From Anaerolineales bacterium (lineage in GTDB: Bacteria > Chloroflexota > Anaerolineae > Anaerolineales > UBA11858), in contig JANQED010000151.1 of the NCBI GenBank assembly GCA_028278545.1, forward strand, positions 1 through 64,000: 64,000 nt of DNA. The letters run 5' to 3'. Positions 53,404 to 62,973 of the stretch are shown piece by piece (positions within the stretch are counted from its first letter, which is position 1; the number at the start of each line of letters is the position of its first letter). The notes beneath the pieces were generated by a model. That model did not search any database, was not told the origin of the DNA, and saw only the letters and a list, made by a program, of their open reading frames with translations. The position numbers and the translations under genes are program-made.

Positions 53404-53919
53404 CTAAAAAGAGATATACCGCGAGATCGACATACCGATTAAAGCGATGGATATCAGGATCGTGGATATGATCCCGTCTTTGCTGAGCCTGTCCGCCAGA
53501 GCTTTCATTTCTTCGATCTGTTTGGGTTGAGGCGGGCCGCCGCTGGCGGCGATCTCGTCTGCGATGGCTTTCATGCGTTTGCCGGTGGGCTGCTGGTTGA
53601 TGAAACCCAAAACCCAGGCGATCACCCCGGCCAAAGAGCCGATGGTGAGGGTCAAGCCGTAGCCAGAAGTGACGAATGCGGCCCGGAAACCCGAGATCAT
53701 CCAGTAGAGTATAAGTCCTGAAAGAAATGTCAGCGTTGCCGAAGCCCCCATGTAGGGATGAAATCTGGAGCGGGTGTTCAGCTTCTGCATGAATTGTTGG
53801 ACGGAGGCATCATCCTCAGCCATCGGGGCGATTACACTACCGACAAAAAAGGCTGCGCCAGCCCAAATGACGCCGCCGAAGATGTGAACCAGTCTCAAGA
53901 AAATGACTAGAGCTGTCAT
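53404..53919 (-). CDS. DUF2269-like polytopic membrane protein
   Basis: 171 residues from the ATG at 53919, which follows AAGGAG; earlier codons are unlikely. Four hydrophobic segments with FLRLVHIFGGVIWAGAAFFVGSVI first, of the kind found in DUF2269/copper-resistance-D-like proteins, where the His may bind metal or haem. A short cytoplasmic loop (PTGKRMKAIADEIAASGGPP) separates helices three and four. Role unknown. It is divergent from ligA. Confidence 0.78.
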   Translation of the reverse strand: MTALVIFLRLVHIFGGVIWAGAAFFVGSVIAPMAEDDASVQQFMQKLNTRSRFHPYMGASATLTFLSGLILYWMISGFRAAFVTSGYGLTLTIGSLAGVIAWVLGFINQQPTGKRMKAIADEIAASGGPPQPKQIEEMKALADRLSKDGIISTILISIALIGMSISRYISF

Positions 53920-54014
53920 GGTTTGAACGCTCCTTTTTGACAAATGAGACAATCCATATCCAATTACAGCCCAATTGTAACATCTGGGTTGCGCGTTGGG
54001 AAAACGTAATAGGC

Positions 54015-54020
54015 TATAAT
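54015..54020 (+). promoter_or_regulatory. Possible -10 box of ligA
   Basis: TATAAT lies 54 bases before the ligA ATG in the sequence GGCTATAAT, the same context as at 3943-3951. No clear -35 is present. Confidence 0.4.
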
Positions 54021-54073
54021 TTTGGCAAAGTGAACAACTGCGAGCCTTAGCAGGGCCGAAAAGGATCACAACA

Positions 54074-56131
54074 ATGAGCGATACAGAACTTCGTCAACGC
54101 TTAGAAGAACTCCGCCAAGAACTTCGTTTCCACAATTATCAGTATCACGTGCTCGATGAGCCGATTATCAGCGATTATGAATACGACCAGTTGCTGCTGG
54201 AACTTCGCCAGATCGAAGAGCAGCACCCCGAATGGATTACTCCTGATTCGCCGACCCAACGGACCGGTGCACCGCCGGCGGATAAGTTCGAAAAAGTGAG
54301 GCATCCATCCCCCATCCTCAGCCTGAGCAACGCTTTTGTTGCCGAAGACGTTTACGCTTGGCTAGAGCGCATCGCCAAGGTAGATGAGCGCGCCCTGGAA
54401 GCCGATTTCGTCGTCGAGCCCAAACTAGATGGTTTGAGTGTGGTGTTACATTATCGCGATGGCGTCTTCGTGCAGGGGGCTACACGCGGGGATGGCGAGA
54501 TTGGGGAGGATATTACCGGTAACCTGCGTACGATTAGGGCCTTGCCCCTTCGCGTCCCTGTGACCGATGATACCTCATCCTCCGTACCCCATCCCCCCTC
54601 CTATCTCGTCGTCCGCGGCGAAGCCTTCATCCGCCTTCCCGACTTCGAAGAGCTCAACTGTAAGCAGGAGGCCGCCGGGGAAAAGACCTATGTCAATCCG
54701 CGCAACACTGCCGCCGGGGCGCTGCGCCAGCTCGATTCGAGTTTGACCGCCCAACGCCCTTTAACCCTTCTCGTCTACCAAATCGTAGCTTGGCAAGATG
54801 ATCTATCTACCCCAAGCCCTTCGGGGCCTCCGGCAACACAGTACGAAACTATCGCTTATCTGCGCGCCCTCGGTTTCCCCACGCCGGAGAGCACCTATTG
54901 CGCCAACTTGGATGAGGCAATCGCCGCGCATCACGCCTGGGAAGAGCGGCGCCAGGAACTGGATTTCGAAATCGACGGTATGGTTATCAAAATAAACGAT
55001 CATCAGCTCTTTGCAGACTTGGGTGTGGTTGGCAAAGACCCGCGCGGGGCGGTGGCCTTCAAGTTCCCTGCTGAGGAAGTCACCACCCAACTGTTGGATA
55101 TCGGCGTCAATGTGGGGCGTACGGGTGTGCTGACCCCCTACGCCGTCCTCGACCCGGTGGAGGTCGGCGGTGTGGTTGTGCGCCAGGCCACCCTGCACAA
55201 TTTCGACTACATCTTCGAGAAGGATATCCGCGTGGGCGACCGCGTGCGGGTCAAGCGTGCCGGTGATGTGATCCCCTATGTGATCGGCGTGGTGGAGGCC
55301 GCCCGCACCGGCCAGGAGCAGCCCTACACACCCCCGGCAACCTGCCCCGATTGCGACCAGCCGGTGGAACGCATCGAGGGTGAAGTGGCCTGGTATTGTG
55401 TCAACGCCGCCTGCCCGGCGCAGCTGGTGCGCAACATCGAGCACTTCGTCTCGCGTGGGGCTATGGATATCGTCGGCTTGGGGGTGCGGATTGTCAAACA
55501 GCTTGTCGAGGAGGGATTGGTGAGTGATGTTGCTGATCTCTACACCCTGGAGCGGAGCGCCTTGCTCAGTTTGGAGGGGTTTGCCGAAAAGAAAGCCGAT
55601 AATCTGCTCGAGGCGATTGCTGTATCCAAAGGACAACCTTTGAGCCGCCTGCTGACCGCCCTGGGGGTACGCGGCGTCGGAGAAGTGGTCGCCACCGATC
55701 TGGCCGGGCGCTACCCCGATCTGGAGGCCCTGGCCGCGGCCTCGGTTGAGGGCTTGGAATCCATTGAGGGGATTGGCCCCAATATCGCCCACGCCATCGT
55801 AGACTGGTTCCAGCGACCTGCCAATCAGGGTGTTTTGCGTAAATTGCGGCAGGCAGGTGTTTGGCCCACAGCAGAGATTATAGAGACACAACATGCTGCG
55901 TCCTTGCCGCTGAATGGTCTCACCTTTGTGGTCACGGGCACACTCCCAGGGTTCACGCGGCAGCAGGCTAAGGAGTTCATTCAAACTCACGGAGGCAAGG
56001 TCACAGGGTCGGTCAGCAAGAAGACGGACTATCTGGTTGCTGGTGAGAAGGCGGGTTCTAAGTTGAGCAGGGCGGAGGAGTTGGGAGTCTCGGTGATTGG
56101 CGAAGATGAACTGCGCGAGATGGCTCGATAA
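54074..56131 (+). CDS. ligA: NAD-dependent DNA ligase
   Basis: 685 residues, normal for LigA. Domain Ia (YHVLDEPIISDYEYDQLL) binds NMN. The adenylation domain carries the nucleophilic Lys in EPKLDGLSV near residue 117. An OB fold, a four-Cys zinc finger (CPDC ... CVNAAC), helix-hairpin-helix repeats (about 495-580) and a BRCT domain (about 600-685, LNGLTFVVTGTLPG) follow. It seals nicks in replication and repair. It is a single gene between divergent and downstream units. Confidence 0.97.
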   Translation: MSDTELRQRLEELRQELRFHNYQYHVLDEPIISDYEYDQLLLELRQIEEQHPEWITPDSPTQRTGAPPADKFEKVRHPSPILSLSNAFVAEDVYAWLERIAKVDERALEADFVVEPKLDGLSVVLHYRDGVFVQGATRGDGEIGEDITGNLRTIRALPLRVPVTDDTSSSVPHPPSYLVVRGEAFIRLPDFEELNCKQEAAGEKTYVNPRNTAAGALRQLDSSLTAQRPLTLLVYQIVAWQDDLSTPSPSGPPATQYETIAYLRALGFPTPESTYCANLDEAIAAHHAWEERRQELDFEIDGMVIKINDHQLFADLGVVGKDPRGAVAFKFPAEEVTTQLLDIGVNVGRTGVLTPYAVLDPVEVGGVVVRQATLHNFDYIFEKDIRVGDRVRVKRAGDVIPYVIGVVEAARTGQEQPYTPPATCPDCDQPVERIEGEVAWYCVNAACPAQLVRNIEHFVSRGAMDIVGLGVRIVKQLVEEGLVSDVADLYTLERSALLSLEGFAEKKADNLLEAIAVSKGQPLSRLLTALGVRGVGEVVATDLAGRYPDLEALAAASVEGLESIEGIGPNIAHAIVDWFQRPANQGVLRKLRQAGVWPTAEIIETQHAASLPLNGLTFVVTGTLPGFTRQQAKEFIQTHGGKVTGSVSKKTDYLVAGEKAGSKLSRAEELGVSVIGEDELREMAR

Positions 56132-56209
56132 TCCAAATTGACAACCATAAGACTCTGAACTACACTCTATCGAGCATTATTTTTCGTTAGCAATTATCAG
56201 GAGAGCAAC

Positions 56210-57418
56210 ATGGATTTGAGCAAAAGCAACGACGCGGTTGCGCGCCGGGTCTCCGCTATGGTGAGCCGGGTCGAGGGGATGAAAGCCAACGACGAGTATT
56301 ACTACAATATGCCAGTTAATGAGTTGCGCGGCGGCTCCAAGGTTCTGGTAGATGGCCGTGAAATGGGCATGTACGCTTCTTACAGCTATTTGGGCCTAGT
56401 GGGGCATCCCCGCATCAATAAGGCTGCCCAGGATGCGGTCGCCAGGTACGGCACCGGCACACATGGTGTGCGTACCCTGGCGGGATCGCTGGATCTGCAC
56501 CGCGAGCTGGAAGACACCATTGCTGAATTCAAACAGGCTGAGGCGGCGGTGACCTATACTTCGGGCTATGTCACCAATCTGACGGCGGTCTCTACCCTGG
56601 TGGGCCGCGGTGACTATGTGTTTTCGGATAAGCTCAATCACGCCAGCATCGTGGATGGCTGTATGATGTCTGGGGCAAAGTTTCGTCGCTTCAAGCATAA
56701 CGATATGGAGAGCTTGGAGCGCATGATCGCTGGCGCGCCGGCGGATTCGACCAAACTGGTCGTGGCCGACGCGGTTTTCAGCATGGATGGTGATATCATC
56801 GACTTGCCGCGCATGGTGGAGATCTGCCAGAAGTATGATGCCTGGCTGATGATGGATGAGGCTCATTCGGTGGGCGTTTTGGGCGAGACTGGGCGCGGCA
56901 TCGAAGAGCACTTCGATATGTGGGGGACGGTCGATATCAAGATGGGCACCCTCAGCAAGACCATCCCCTCGGTGGGCGGATACATCGCCGGCAAGAAGGA
57001 TCTGATTACCTACTTGCGCCATGCCAGTAGAGCCTATATTTTTTCGGCTGCGCTGCCCCCAGCGCAAGCTGCGGCGGCTAAAGAGGCCTTCAAGGTCATC
57101 CTGGATGAACCCTGGCGTGTGGAAAAGCTGAACGCCAATACTGAGCAGTTTATCGGCGGCTTGAAGGAGCGCGGCTTCGATACCATGTTGACTGAGACGG
57201 CCATCGTGCCTGTTCTATGCGGCGCGGATGAGACTGCTTATGCAGTCACTCGCCACGCCCAGAAAAACGGTCTCTTTGTGCTGCCAGTGGTCTCTCCGGC
57301 GGTGCCGGTGGGCATGGCGCGCCTGCGTGCCACGGTGTTGGCCTCTCACGAGCCCGACGATATCGAATACGCCATGGATGTGATCGCCGAGGCAGGGAAG
57401 CAGGTGGGCATTATTTAG
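56210..57418 (+). CDS. Alpha-oxoamine synthase (BioF/Kbl/serine palmitoyltransferase family)
   Basis: 402 residues, PLP fold type I. It has SYSYLGLVGHPRI near 60, GTGTHGVRTLAGSLDLHRELE near 85, and the PLP Lys in MGTLSKTIPSVGGYIAG near 250. DEAHSVGVLGETGRG is the aspartate region. The family condenses an amino acid with an acyl-CoA. KAPA synthase, 2-amino-3-ketobutyrate ligase and serine palmitoyltransferase cannot be separated by eye, and no biotin or threonine genes are nearby. GGAGAG precedes the ATG. Confidence 0.9.
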   Translation: MDLSKSNDAVARRVSAMVSRVEGMKANDEYYYNMPVNELRGGSKVLVDGREMGMYASYSYLGLVGHPRINKAAQDAVARYGTGTHGVRTLAGSLDLHRELEDTIAEFKQAEAAVTYTSGYVTNLTAVSTLVGRGDYVFSDKLNHASIVDGCMMSGAKFRRFKHNDMESLERMIAGAPADSTKLVVADAVFSMDGDIIDLPRMVEICQKYDAWLMMDEAHSVGVLGETGRGIEEHFDMWGTVDIKMGTLSKTIPSVGGYIAGKKDLITYLRHASRAYIFSAALPPAQAAAAKEAFKVILDEPWRVEKLNANTEQFIGGLKERGFDTMLTETAIVPVLCGADETAYAVTRHAQKNGLFVLPVVSPAVPVGMARLRATVLASHEPDDIEYAMDVIAEAGKQVGII

Positions 57419-57510
57419 GCATGTGAAATAAGCATCTTACTTTGCTGTCTGGTTCCCCCCAAAGTTTAGGAGCAAGGTGAACTAAGGTGCGCGAGGAACA
57501 AAACGTGGAG

Positions 57511-57533
57511 CGCGAAATGCGTTTCGCGTTTTT
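57511..57533 (+). terminator. Terminator of the oxoamine synthase gene
   Basis: CGCGAAA (57511-57517) pairs with TTTCGCG (57522-57528) across a 4-base loop and TTTTT follows. Confidence 0.85.
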
Positions 57534-57549
57534 CGTTTAGAATAGGTCT

Positions 57550-58740
57550 ATGTCAAATATCTTTCTGAAGCCTGGCCGTGAAAAGGCGCTGTTGCGCCGC
57601 CACCCCTGGGTGTTTTCGGGAGCGATTGCGAGAGTGAAGGGAAACCCTGGTGTGGGGGAAACAGTGGACGTAATGGATTCAGACGGCGGATTCTTAGCCC
57701 GCGGGGCCTATTCGCCGCAGTCACAGATCAGGGTCAGGGTTTGGTCGTTTGACCCTGGCACCCACATTGACGAGGGATTTTTCCGCCAGCGATTGGGTAC
57801 ATCAATTGCCAATCGCTACCCACTGTTTATTGACGCCCCTCCACAGACCGCTGCCCGTCTCGTTCACGCCGAATCCGACGGCCTGCCCGGCCTGGTAGTG
57901 GACCGCTACGCCGACACCCTGGTGATGCAGGTCTTGAGCGCGGGGGTCGAGCGCTGGCGGGAAACCATCGCGGATTTGCTCCTGGTACTGACCAATGCCC
58001 GGCGCGTTTACGAGCGTTCGGATGCAGAAGTGCGCAAGTTGGAGGGCCTACCATTGCGTGTAGGCCATATTCGCGGCGAGGCGGGGCCTGAGCGAGTTCA
58101 GATCGAAGAGAATGGGCTGGAGTTTTGGGTGGATATAAGCAAGGGGCACAAGACTGGTTTCTATCTCGATCAGCGCCTCAACCGCGCTCGTGTACGGGAA
58201 CTGGCTGCGGGCCAGGAGGTGCTGGACTGCTTCAGCTATTCCGGGGGTTTCGCCCTGAATGCTCTGGCTGGCGGTGCCGCCTCGATCACGGCAGTGGACT
58301 CGTCGTCGGATGCGCTGGCTCTGGCCGATGAGAATCGAGCGCTGAATGGTCTGCCAGCCGATCATGTCCACTGGCTGACCGGGGATGTCTTCCAGGTGCT
58401 GCGTTCCTTTCGTGACCAGGCCCGTGACTTCGACTTGATCATCTTGGACCCGCCCAAGTTTGCCCCCACTTCGTCTCAGGCGCAGAAGGCAGCGCGTGGC
58501 TATAAGGACATCAACCTGCTGGCCCTCAAGTTGCTGCGCCCGGGTGGCTTGTTGGTGACATTCTCCTGTTCAGGTGGCATCTTGGCAGAGTTCTTCCAAA
58601 AGATCGTTGCCGACGCGGCCCTGGATGCAGGTGTCGATGCTCAAATCTTGGAACACCTGGAACAGAGTCCCGATCATCCCGTCGCGCTGAACTTCCCCGA
58701 GGGGGCCTATCTGAAGGGGTTGGTGGTAAAAGTTGTGTGA
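57550..58740 (+). CDS. rlmI: 23S rRNA cytosine-C5 methyltransferase, RlmI-like
   Basis: 396 residues. An N-terminal PUA domain (about 1-75: RRHPWVFSGAIARV) binds RNA. A linker domain then leads to the SAM-binding Rossmann fold (DCFSYSGGFALNALAGGA near 225), with catalytic-loop motif DPPKFAPT near 300 and FSCSGG near 340. It should methylate rRNA. The start is 17 bases after the T-run of the previous terminator, with no obvious RBS. Confidence 0.9.
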   Translation: MSNIFLKPGREKALLRRHPWVFSGAIARVKGNPGVGETVDVMDSDGGFLARGAYSPQSQIRVRVWSFDPGTHIDEGFFRQRLGTSIANRYPLFIDAPPQTAARLVHAESDGLPGLVVDRYADTLVMQVLSAGVERWRETIADLLLVLTNARRVYERSDAEVRKLEGLPLRVGHIRGEAGPERVQIEENGLEFWVDISKGHKTGFYLDQRLNRARVRELAAGQEVLDCFSYSGGFALNALAGGAASITAVDSSSDALALADENRALNGLPADHVHWLTGDVFQVLRSFRDQARDFDLIILDPPKFAPTSSQAQKAARGYKDINLLALKLLRPGGLLVTFSCSGGILAEFFQKIVADAALDAGVDAQILEHLEQSPDHPVALNFPEGAYLKGLVVKVV

Positions 58741-58771
58741 TGTTGGGGCTTATATTGTTCAGCTACTTGGT

Positions 58772-59074
58772 CTAACTGCTGACAAAATCCTTGGCTGCAT
58801 TTGCCAGCTTTTGCCATTCCGATGCCTGCGAGGCGGGAACCTGCACCCATTCTTTGAAGGGTTTTCCTTTGCCGCGCGGATCAAAGAGTTTTGCTTCCTC
58901 TATGTTCAGGGCGTGGCTGTGATCCTCCCCGGATAACTTGAAAGCCAAATCGCGCCCAAATTTAACCACGAAGGCCTTGCCATTGACATTGATACAGGGC
59001 TTTCCAAACCATTTGGCTTGTACCACCTGGGGGTCTGCGGATAGGTTTTCAACTAAAGTCTCAAATTCGCTCAT
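58772..59074 (-). CDS. Small TfoX/YjbR-like protein
   Basis: 100 residues from the ATG at 59074, which follows AGGAG. KWFGKPCINVNGKAFVVKFGRDLAFKL and FDPRGKGKPFKEWVQVP fit small TfoX N-terminal or YjbR-type domains. No DNA-binding motif is certain. Function unknown. Confidence 0.7.
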   Translation of the reverse strand: MSEFETLVENLSADPQVVQAKWFGKPCINVNGKAFVVKFGRDLAFKLSGEDHSHALNIEEAKLFDPRGKGKPFKEWVQVPASQASEWQKLANAAKDFVSS

Positions 59075-59239
59075 TCGGTTGCTCCTGTTCGGTATGCGTA
59101 CAAGTGTTGAGTGAATTATAGATAAGATTGATGCCCCAGGCAAGGAGCTGCGAATTGGCTGCAACCAAGAAGGTGATAGAATGGAGCCATATCTTCTTCG
59201 GGAAGATTGATGAACTGTGACCATCCTAGTTGACGCGAC

Positions 59240-60478
59240 ATGAAATCACGATTTCGGTTTACGGGCTCTCTCAGGAATGAGGTTTTTGATCGGATTTCCT
59301 TGATGCTATCAGAGCGCTTTCAAATACTTTTCATCGTTCTGATCATCGGTGGAATCGTGATCAATACCACCTATTTGCTGGTCAAATTTGCCCCGGGAGA
59401 TGATTATGCTATTTACACCTACTTTGCTGAAGCATTGCTGAATGGTGAAAACCCCTACAACCTTTCTGATGCCCATCGATCAGAAATCGTTCCTCAACTC
59501 ATCTCTGTGGGGAGTTCTACCCAACCCATTGAGGGGGTGGTGCCCCAGCATTATGCCGATTACCCGCCCTTGCTGATGTTGCTTAATGCTTTCATGGTTC
59601 AGCTTCATCCCCAAAAAGGCTTGTATTATTTCTATATCGCCTTATTCGGGCTGAGTTTCTTCCTTTTCGCAGTTTATGTATATCGGCAAAGATTAGCACA
59701 GCCTGCTCAAAAAGTGATCCCAATTTTGTTCGTTTTGTTCATGGGCTTTAATCCGGTCATGAATGCGACCTGGTTCTTTCCAATAACAGATAAAGTGATT
59801 TTCGCTGTATTGATTTTATCCTTGCTCCTTGTACTCGATCGTCCGTACATATTTACGATTGTGTGTGCCTTGTTTGCTGCTATCAAGGGGCTGGGGATTC
59901 CGATTTTCTTCTTTTATATCCTGTACAACATTGTGAACAGAAAAATCACCCTCAAGCAATTGGCTGTGATGGCTAGTGTATTTGCGATCATTCTGCTTTT
60001 GTCACACCTGCCCTTTTTCCCGGAGGGGATGAATGGGTATCAGTGGAGGGCCGAGCGTCAAAGCTCGGTTGGACATAGCTCCTTATTTCTGTATCTCAGA
60101 GGTTTAGACTTGAATTTTGCCGGTTTAGGGACTTTGTTGACATTAGCGAGCTATGTATTTTTGGGGATTGGGGTCATCAGAAAACGGGTCGATAATCGGG
60201 CGGTGATTGTCCTGCCTGTAGTGATTTCGATCATCTTCAACACTGAACCCAGCTATGACCGCATCCTGGTTGCCCTATTCGCCATGTTAGTAGTGGTCAG
60301 AAATCCTTGGGTGCATTTGGTCAGTTATCTCATGGGGATCCTGGTGACATTGGCGGACAATTATGTGTATTCCAGTGTGTTTCCCCTGCAATTTTCATCT
60401 TGGGTGATTATTTGGGGGTGGTTGCTTTATGTTCTGTACGCCTATTTGAACGAGAACCTGGGCAAATATCACTATTGA
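59240..60478 (+). CDS. Polytopic membrane protein, GT-C glycosyltransferase-like
   Basis: 412 residues with about ten membrane helices. The first loop carries GDDYAIYTYFAEALLNGENPYNL and a later HYADYPPLLMLLNAF, the DUF2029/GT87 type pattern in which the acidic pair near the first helix binds the lipid-sugar donor. It may transfer a hexose from a polyprenyl carrier to an external glycan. Its base composition is more A/T-rich than neighbours, hinting at transfer. It stands alone. Confidence 0.75.
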   Translation: MKSRFRFTGSLRNEVFDRISLMLSERFQILFIVLIIGGIVINTTYLLVKFAPGDDYAIYTYFAEALLNGENPYNLSDAHRSEIVPQLISVGSSTQPIEGVVPQHYADYPPLLMLLNAFMVQLHPQKGLYYFYIALFGLSFFLFAVYVYRQRLAQPAQKVIPILFVLFMGFNPVMNATWFFPITDKVIFAVLILSLLLVLDRPYIFTIVCALFAAIKGLGIPIFFFYILYNIVNRKITLKQLAVMASVFAIILLLSHLPFFPEGMNGYQWRAERQSSVGHSSLFLYLRGLDLNFAGLGTLLTLASYVFLGIGVIRKRVDNRAVIVLPVVISIIFNTEPSYDRILVALFAMLVVVRNPWVHLVSYLMGILVTLADNYVYSSVFPLQFSSWVIIWGWLLYVLYAYLNENLGKYHY

Positions 60479-60532
60479 CCGGGTGTTCAAATTGGTGGGA
60501 CAGGTGGTGCTTAGCGGAGTAGGAGAGAGAAG

Positions 60533-60832
60533 ATGTCTATTCACATGACTGCTCGATTCCAGGTTCGACCAGAATCTCTAGAAAAGTGTAGACAAGCGAT
60601 TGCGGAATTTGTAGAATATGTTAAGCAAAATGAGCCTGGCACAATACTCTATACCTCCCTGCATGAAGAAGAGAACCAGACGATTTTTCTGCACTATTTC
60701 ATTTTCGAAAATGAAAGTGCCCGTGATTTGCACCGGGAGTCAGTTGGTGTCAAGCATTTTACGGATGTGTTGTACCCCGAGCTCGTAAATGGTGTTGAGT
60801 TCACAGCTTATCAGATGTACGCGACTGCGTGA
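60533..60832 (+). CDS. Antibiotic-biosynthesis-monooxygenase (ABM) domain protein
   Basis: 99 residues of one ABM ferredoxin-like domain: MTARFQVRPESLEKCRQAIAEFV, GTILYTSLHEEEN, IFLHYFIFENESARDLHRES. Such proteins act on quinones or haem-like small molecules, or are degradative partners of unclear role. GGAGAG precedes the ATG. The stop lies 14 bases before the start of the next gene, so the two are co-transcribed. Confidence 0.85.
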   Translation: MSIHMTARFQVRPESLEKCRQAIAEFVEYVKQNEPGTILYTSLHEEENQTIFLHYFIFENESARDLHRESVGVKHFTDVLYPELVNGVEFTAYQMYATA

Positions 60833-60846
60833 ATAGGAGTTGGTCT

Positions 60847-61617
60847 ATGGCCAATCAGGTCCGAATGGTCACCGTGGATGGATCAAATGTTGAGAGTGAG
60901 GGTTTCTTCTGCTATAAGAGCAAGCCGAAGTCTGAGGGATATCAGCGTAAGCTCAGTTGGCTGGAAGAACGCATGGAAGAGGGGCTCAAGATCAAGATCA
61001 TCTATGAGGGCAAGCGTTCAATGGCCTTTATCGAATACATTCCCGGGGAATACACCTGGAGAGTGGTCGATGCGCCGGGATACCTGGTGATTCACTGCCT
61101 CTGGGTGGTTGGAAAAGGGAAGGGAAAGGGTTATGGGAAGCAGTTGCTCGATGCCTGTCTTCAAGATGCGCGCGAGATGGGTAAGCTTGGGGTGGTGATG
61201 GTCAGCAGTAGTGGGAATTGGTTGGCCAATGAAAAGGTATTCCTAAAGAATGGCTTCGAGGTCGTCGGGGAAGCCCCTCCCTCATTCAAGCTTTTGCTGA
61301 AAAAGATCGCCGATGGGCCCTTGCCAGCTTTCCCACAAGATTGGGGGGAGAGGGCTGCGCGATTTGGCAAAGGCATGACGGTTGTCTATGCTGACCAGTG
61401 TCCTTATATCCCCGATGCCGTGAACCAGGCGCGCGAGGTCTTTGAGGCCCGGGGCATCCCCACAGAAGCCATCAAACTCGAGAACAGCGCGGAAGTACGC
61501 GATAAGTCGCCTTCTCCCTACGGGATTTTTGGCATCGTATATAATGGTGAACTATTCACCTACCATTACATCGGCAAGAGGGAGTTGAGGATCCTGGACG
61601 AGGAAATCCTGGGTTGA
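60847..61617 (+). CDS. GNAT acetyltransferase fused to a YoaP-like domain
   Basis: 256 residues from the ATG at 60847, which follows AGGAG. The N-terminal GNAT domain has VVGKGKGKGYGKQLLDACL for acetyl-CoA and VFLKNGFEVVG. The C-terminal 90 residues (MTVVYADQCPYIPDAVNQAREVF...) form a YoaP-type thioredoxin-like domain with a single Cys in the CPY motif. Role unknown. It follows the ABM gene and precedes the DegV gene on the same strand. Confidence 0.85.
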   Translation: MANQVRMVTVDGSNVESEGFFCYKSKPKSEGYQRKLSWLEERMEEGLKIKIIYEGKRSMAFIEYIPGEYTWRVVDAPGYLVIHCLWVVGKGKGKGYGKQLLDACLQDAREMGKLGVVMVSSSGNWLANEKVFLKNGFEVVGEAPPSFKLLLKKIADGPLPAFPQDWGERAARFGKGMTVVYADQCPYIPDAVNQAREVFEARGIPTEAIKLENSAEVRDKSPSPYGIFGIVYNGELFTYHYIGKRELRILDEEILG

Positions 61618-61656
61618 CTTCAGAAGGTCTTTCGAGCTTTGGAAACGGAGGCAGAG

Positions 61657-62511
61657 ATGGATGACCAAAAGATCGCCATTGTGACGGATAGTTCGGCGTA
61701 TATTCCTGAGAGCGCTTTAAAGGGCTTGGATGTCACGGTGATCCCACTGTGGCTTTTGTGGGAAGGAGAGAGCTACCGCGACGGCGTAGACATCGATCCG
61801 GCCACCTTCTATAAAAGGCTGAGAGAGGCTAAATCACTGCCTACTTCCTCCCAACCGACCGTTGAAGAGTTCGAGAATTTGTTCAAAGAAGTGCTCTCTA
61901 GGGCAGATGTGATCGTCAACGTGCTGGTCTCGTCGAAGATCAGCGGTACGATTGACAATGCGCAGAAAGCGATTGCCAACATGCCGGGAAGCGACATCCG
62001 TTTAGTGGATGCGCTGTCGAGTTCAATGGGCTTAGGTTTTTCGGTGCTGGCGGCGGCCCGGGCAGCCGCGGCGGGGGAGAGTGTGGATGGCGTTGTGGCG
62101 GCTGCGGAAGCTATGAGTAAGCGAGTAAACTTCCTCTTCGTGGTCGACACCCTGGAATATCTGCACAAAGGTGGACGCATCGGGGGCGCAAAACGTTTGT
62201 TGGGCACGGCCCTGAACGTCAAGCCGATTCTGCAGTTCATCGATGGGCAAATTGATTCTCTTACCCAGGCGCGCACCAAACGGAAAGCCCTTGCACAAGT
62301 CCTTGAGATTGCCGAAGAGCGCTTAGGCGGTAAAGAGATGGTAGAAGCGGCCATTGTGGATATCGACAGCCCAGATGAGGGGGATATCGTCGCCAATATG
62401 GTCGATCAGCGCTTCATGCCATCGATCATCCATCGCTCGACGGTCAGCCCGGTAGTGGGGACGCACGTCGGCCCTGGAGCAATTGGGTTCGCCTTCTATG
62501 CCAAGGAATAG
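61657..62511 (+). CDS. DegV-family fatty-acid-binding protein
   Basis: 284 residues from the ATG at 61657, which follows GGAGG. It has IVTDSSAYIPES at the start, TSQPTVEEFENLF near 65, LVSSKISGTIDNAQKA near 92, and VDTLEYLHKGGRIGGAK near 160. DegV proteins hold a fatty acid and present it to fatty-acid kinase FakA. No fakA is seen in the window. Its position after the GNAT gene suggests a shared transcript. Confidence 0.93.
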   Translation: MDDQKIAIVTDSSAYIPESALKGLDVTVIPLWLLWEGESYRDGVDIDPATFYKRLREAKSLPTSSQPTVEEFENLFKEVLSRADVIVNVLVSSKISGTIDNAQKAIANMPGSDIRLVDALSSSMGLGFSVLAAARAAAAGESVDGVVAAAEAMSKRVNFLFVVDTLEYLHKGGRIGGAKRLLGTALNVKPILQFIDGQIDSLTQARTKRKALAQVLEIAEERLGGKEMVEAAIVDIDSPDEGDIVANMVDQRFMPSIIHRSTVSPVVGTHVGPGAIGFAFYAKE

Positions 62512-62666
62512 TATCCGGTCAGGACGTGAGGACCACCTTTGAGGTAGGTCTGCGCTGCCAGCGTCTCACCCAATTACGACATTTTCGAGTACAATTGCCC
62601 CATTGGATAAGATGGTGGTCAGGATTCCATCATTAAAACTCAACAAGTCTACGAAAGGAGTTTGTT

Positions 62667-62867
62667 ATGGCGTTCAGTTTTAAGAATTCAAAGGGCACGA
62701 CCTATTATTTGCACGCTACCACCCGCACCTTGAAGAGTGGTAAAGAGCAAACGCTTTATTTCTTTGCCAAGGCAGTCAAGGACGAGGGAGCGCTTGATGC
62801 GGTCCCGGCCGGATATCAGGTTGTTGAAAGCAAGAACGGGTTGCCGGTGCTCAAGAAAGCTGCCTAG
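62667..62867 (+). CDS. Small basic conserved protein
   Basis: 66 residues with AAGGAG before the ATG. MAFSFKNSKGTTYYLHATT and ALDAVPAGYQVVESKNGLPVLKK form a compact beta-rich pattern that I have seen in Chloroflexota-type small proteins without assigned role. It is a single-gene unit with its own terminator. Confidence 0.75.
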   Translation: MAFSFKNSKGTTYYLHATTRTLKSGKEQTLYFFAKAVKDEGALDAVPAGYQVVESKNGLPVLKKAA

Positions 62868-62912
62868 CAGGAGAACTAAAACCAGGTTTGTCCTTAAAGA
62901 TCAAACCAACAC

Positions 62913-62963
62913 CCAGGAGTGGTTAAGGGATAGATACTATGCCCCGCTCCTGGTTTTGTTTTT
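62913..62963 (+). terminator. Terminator between the small protein and DinB genes
   Basis: CCAGGAG (62913-62919) pairs with CTCCTGG (62947-62953) across a long loop, and TTTTGTTTTT follows. AAAACCAGG at 62878 could also pair with CCTGGTTTT, giving a second fold. It ends just before the DinB start, so it could also attenuate that gene. Confidence 0.7.
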
Positions 62964-62973
62964 GGGAGTGCAA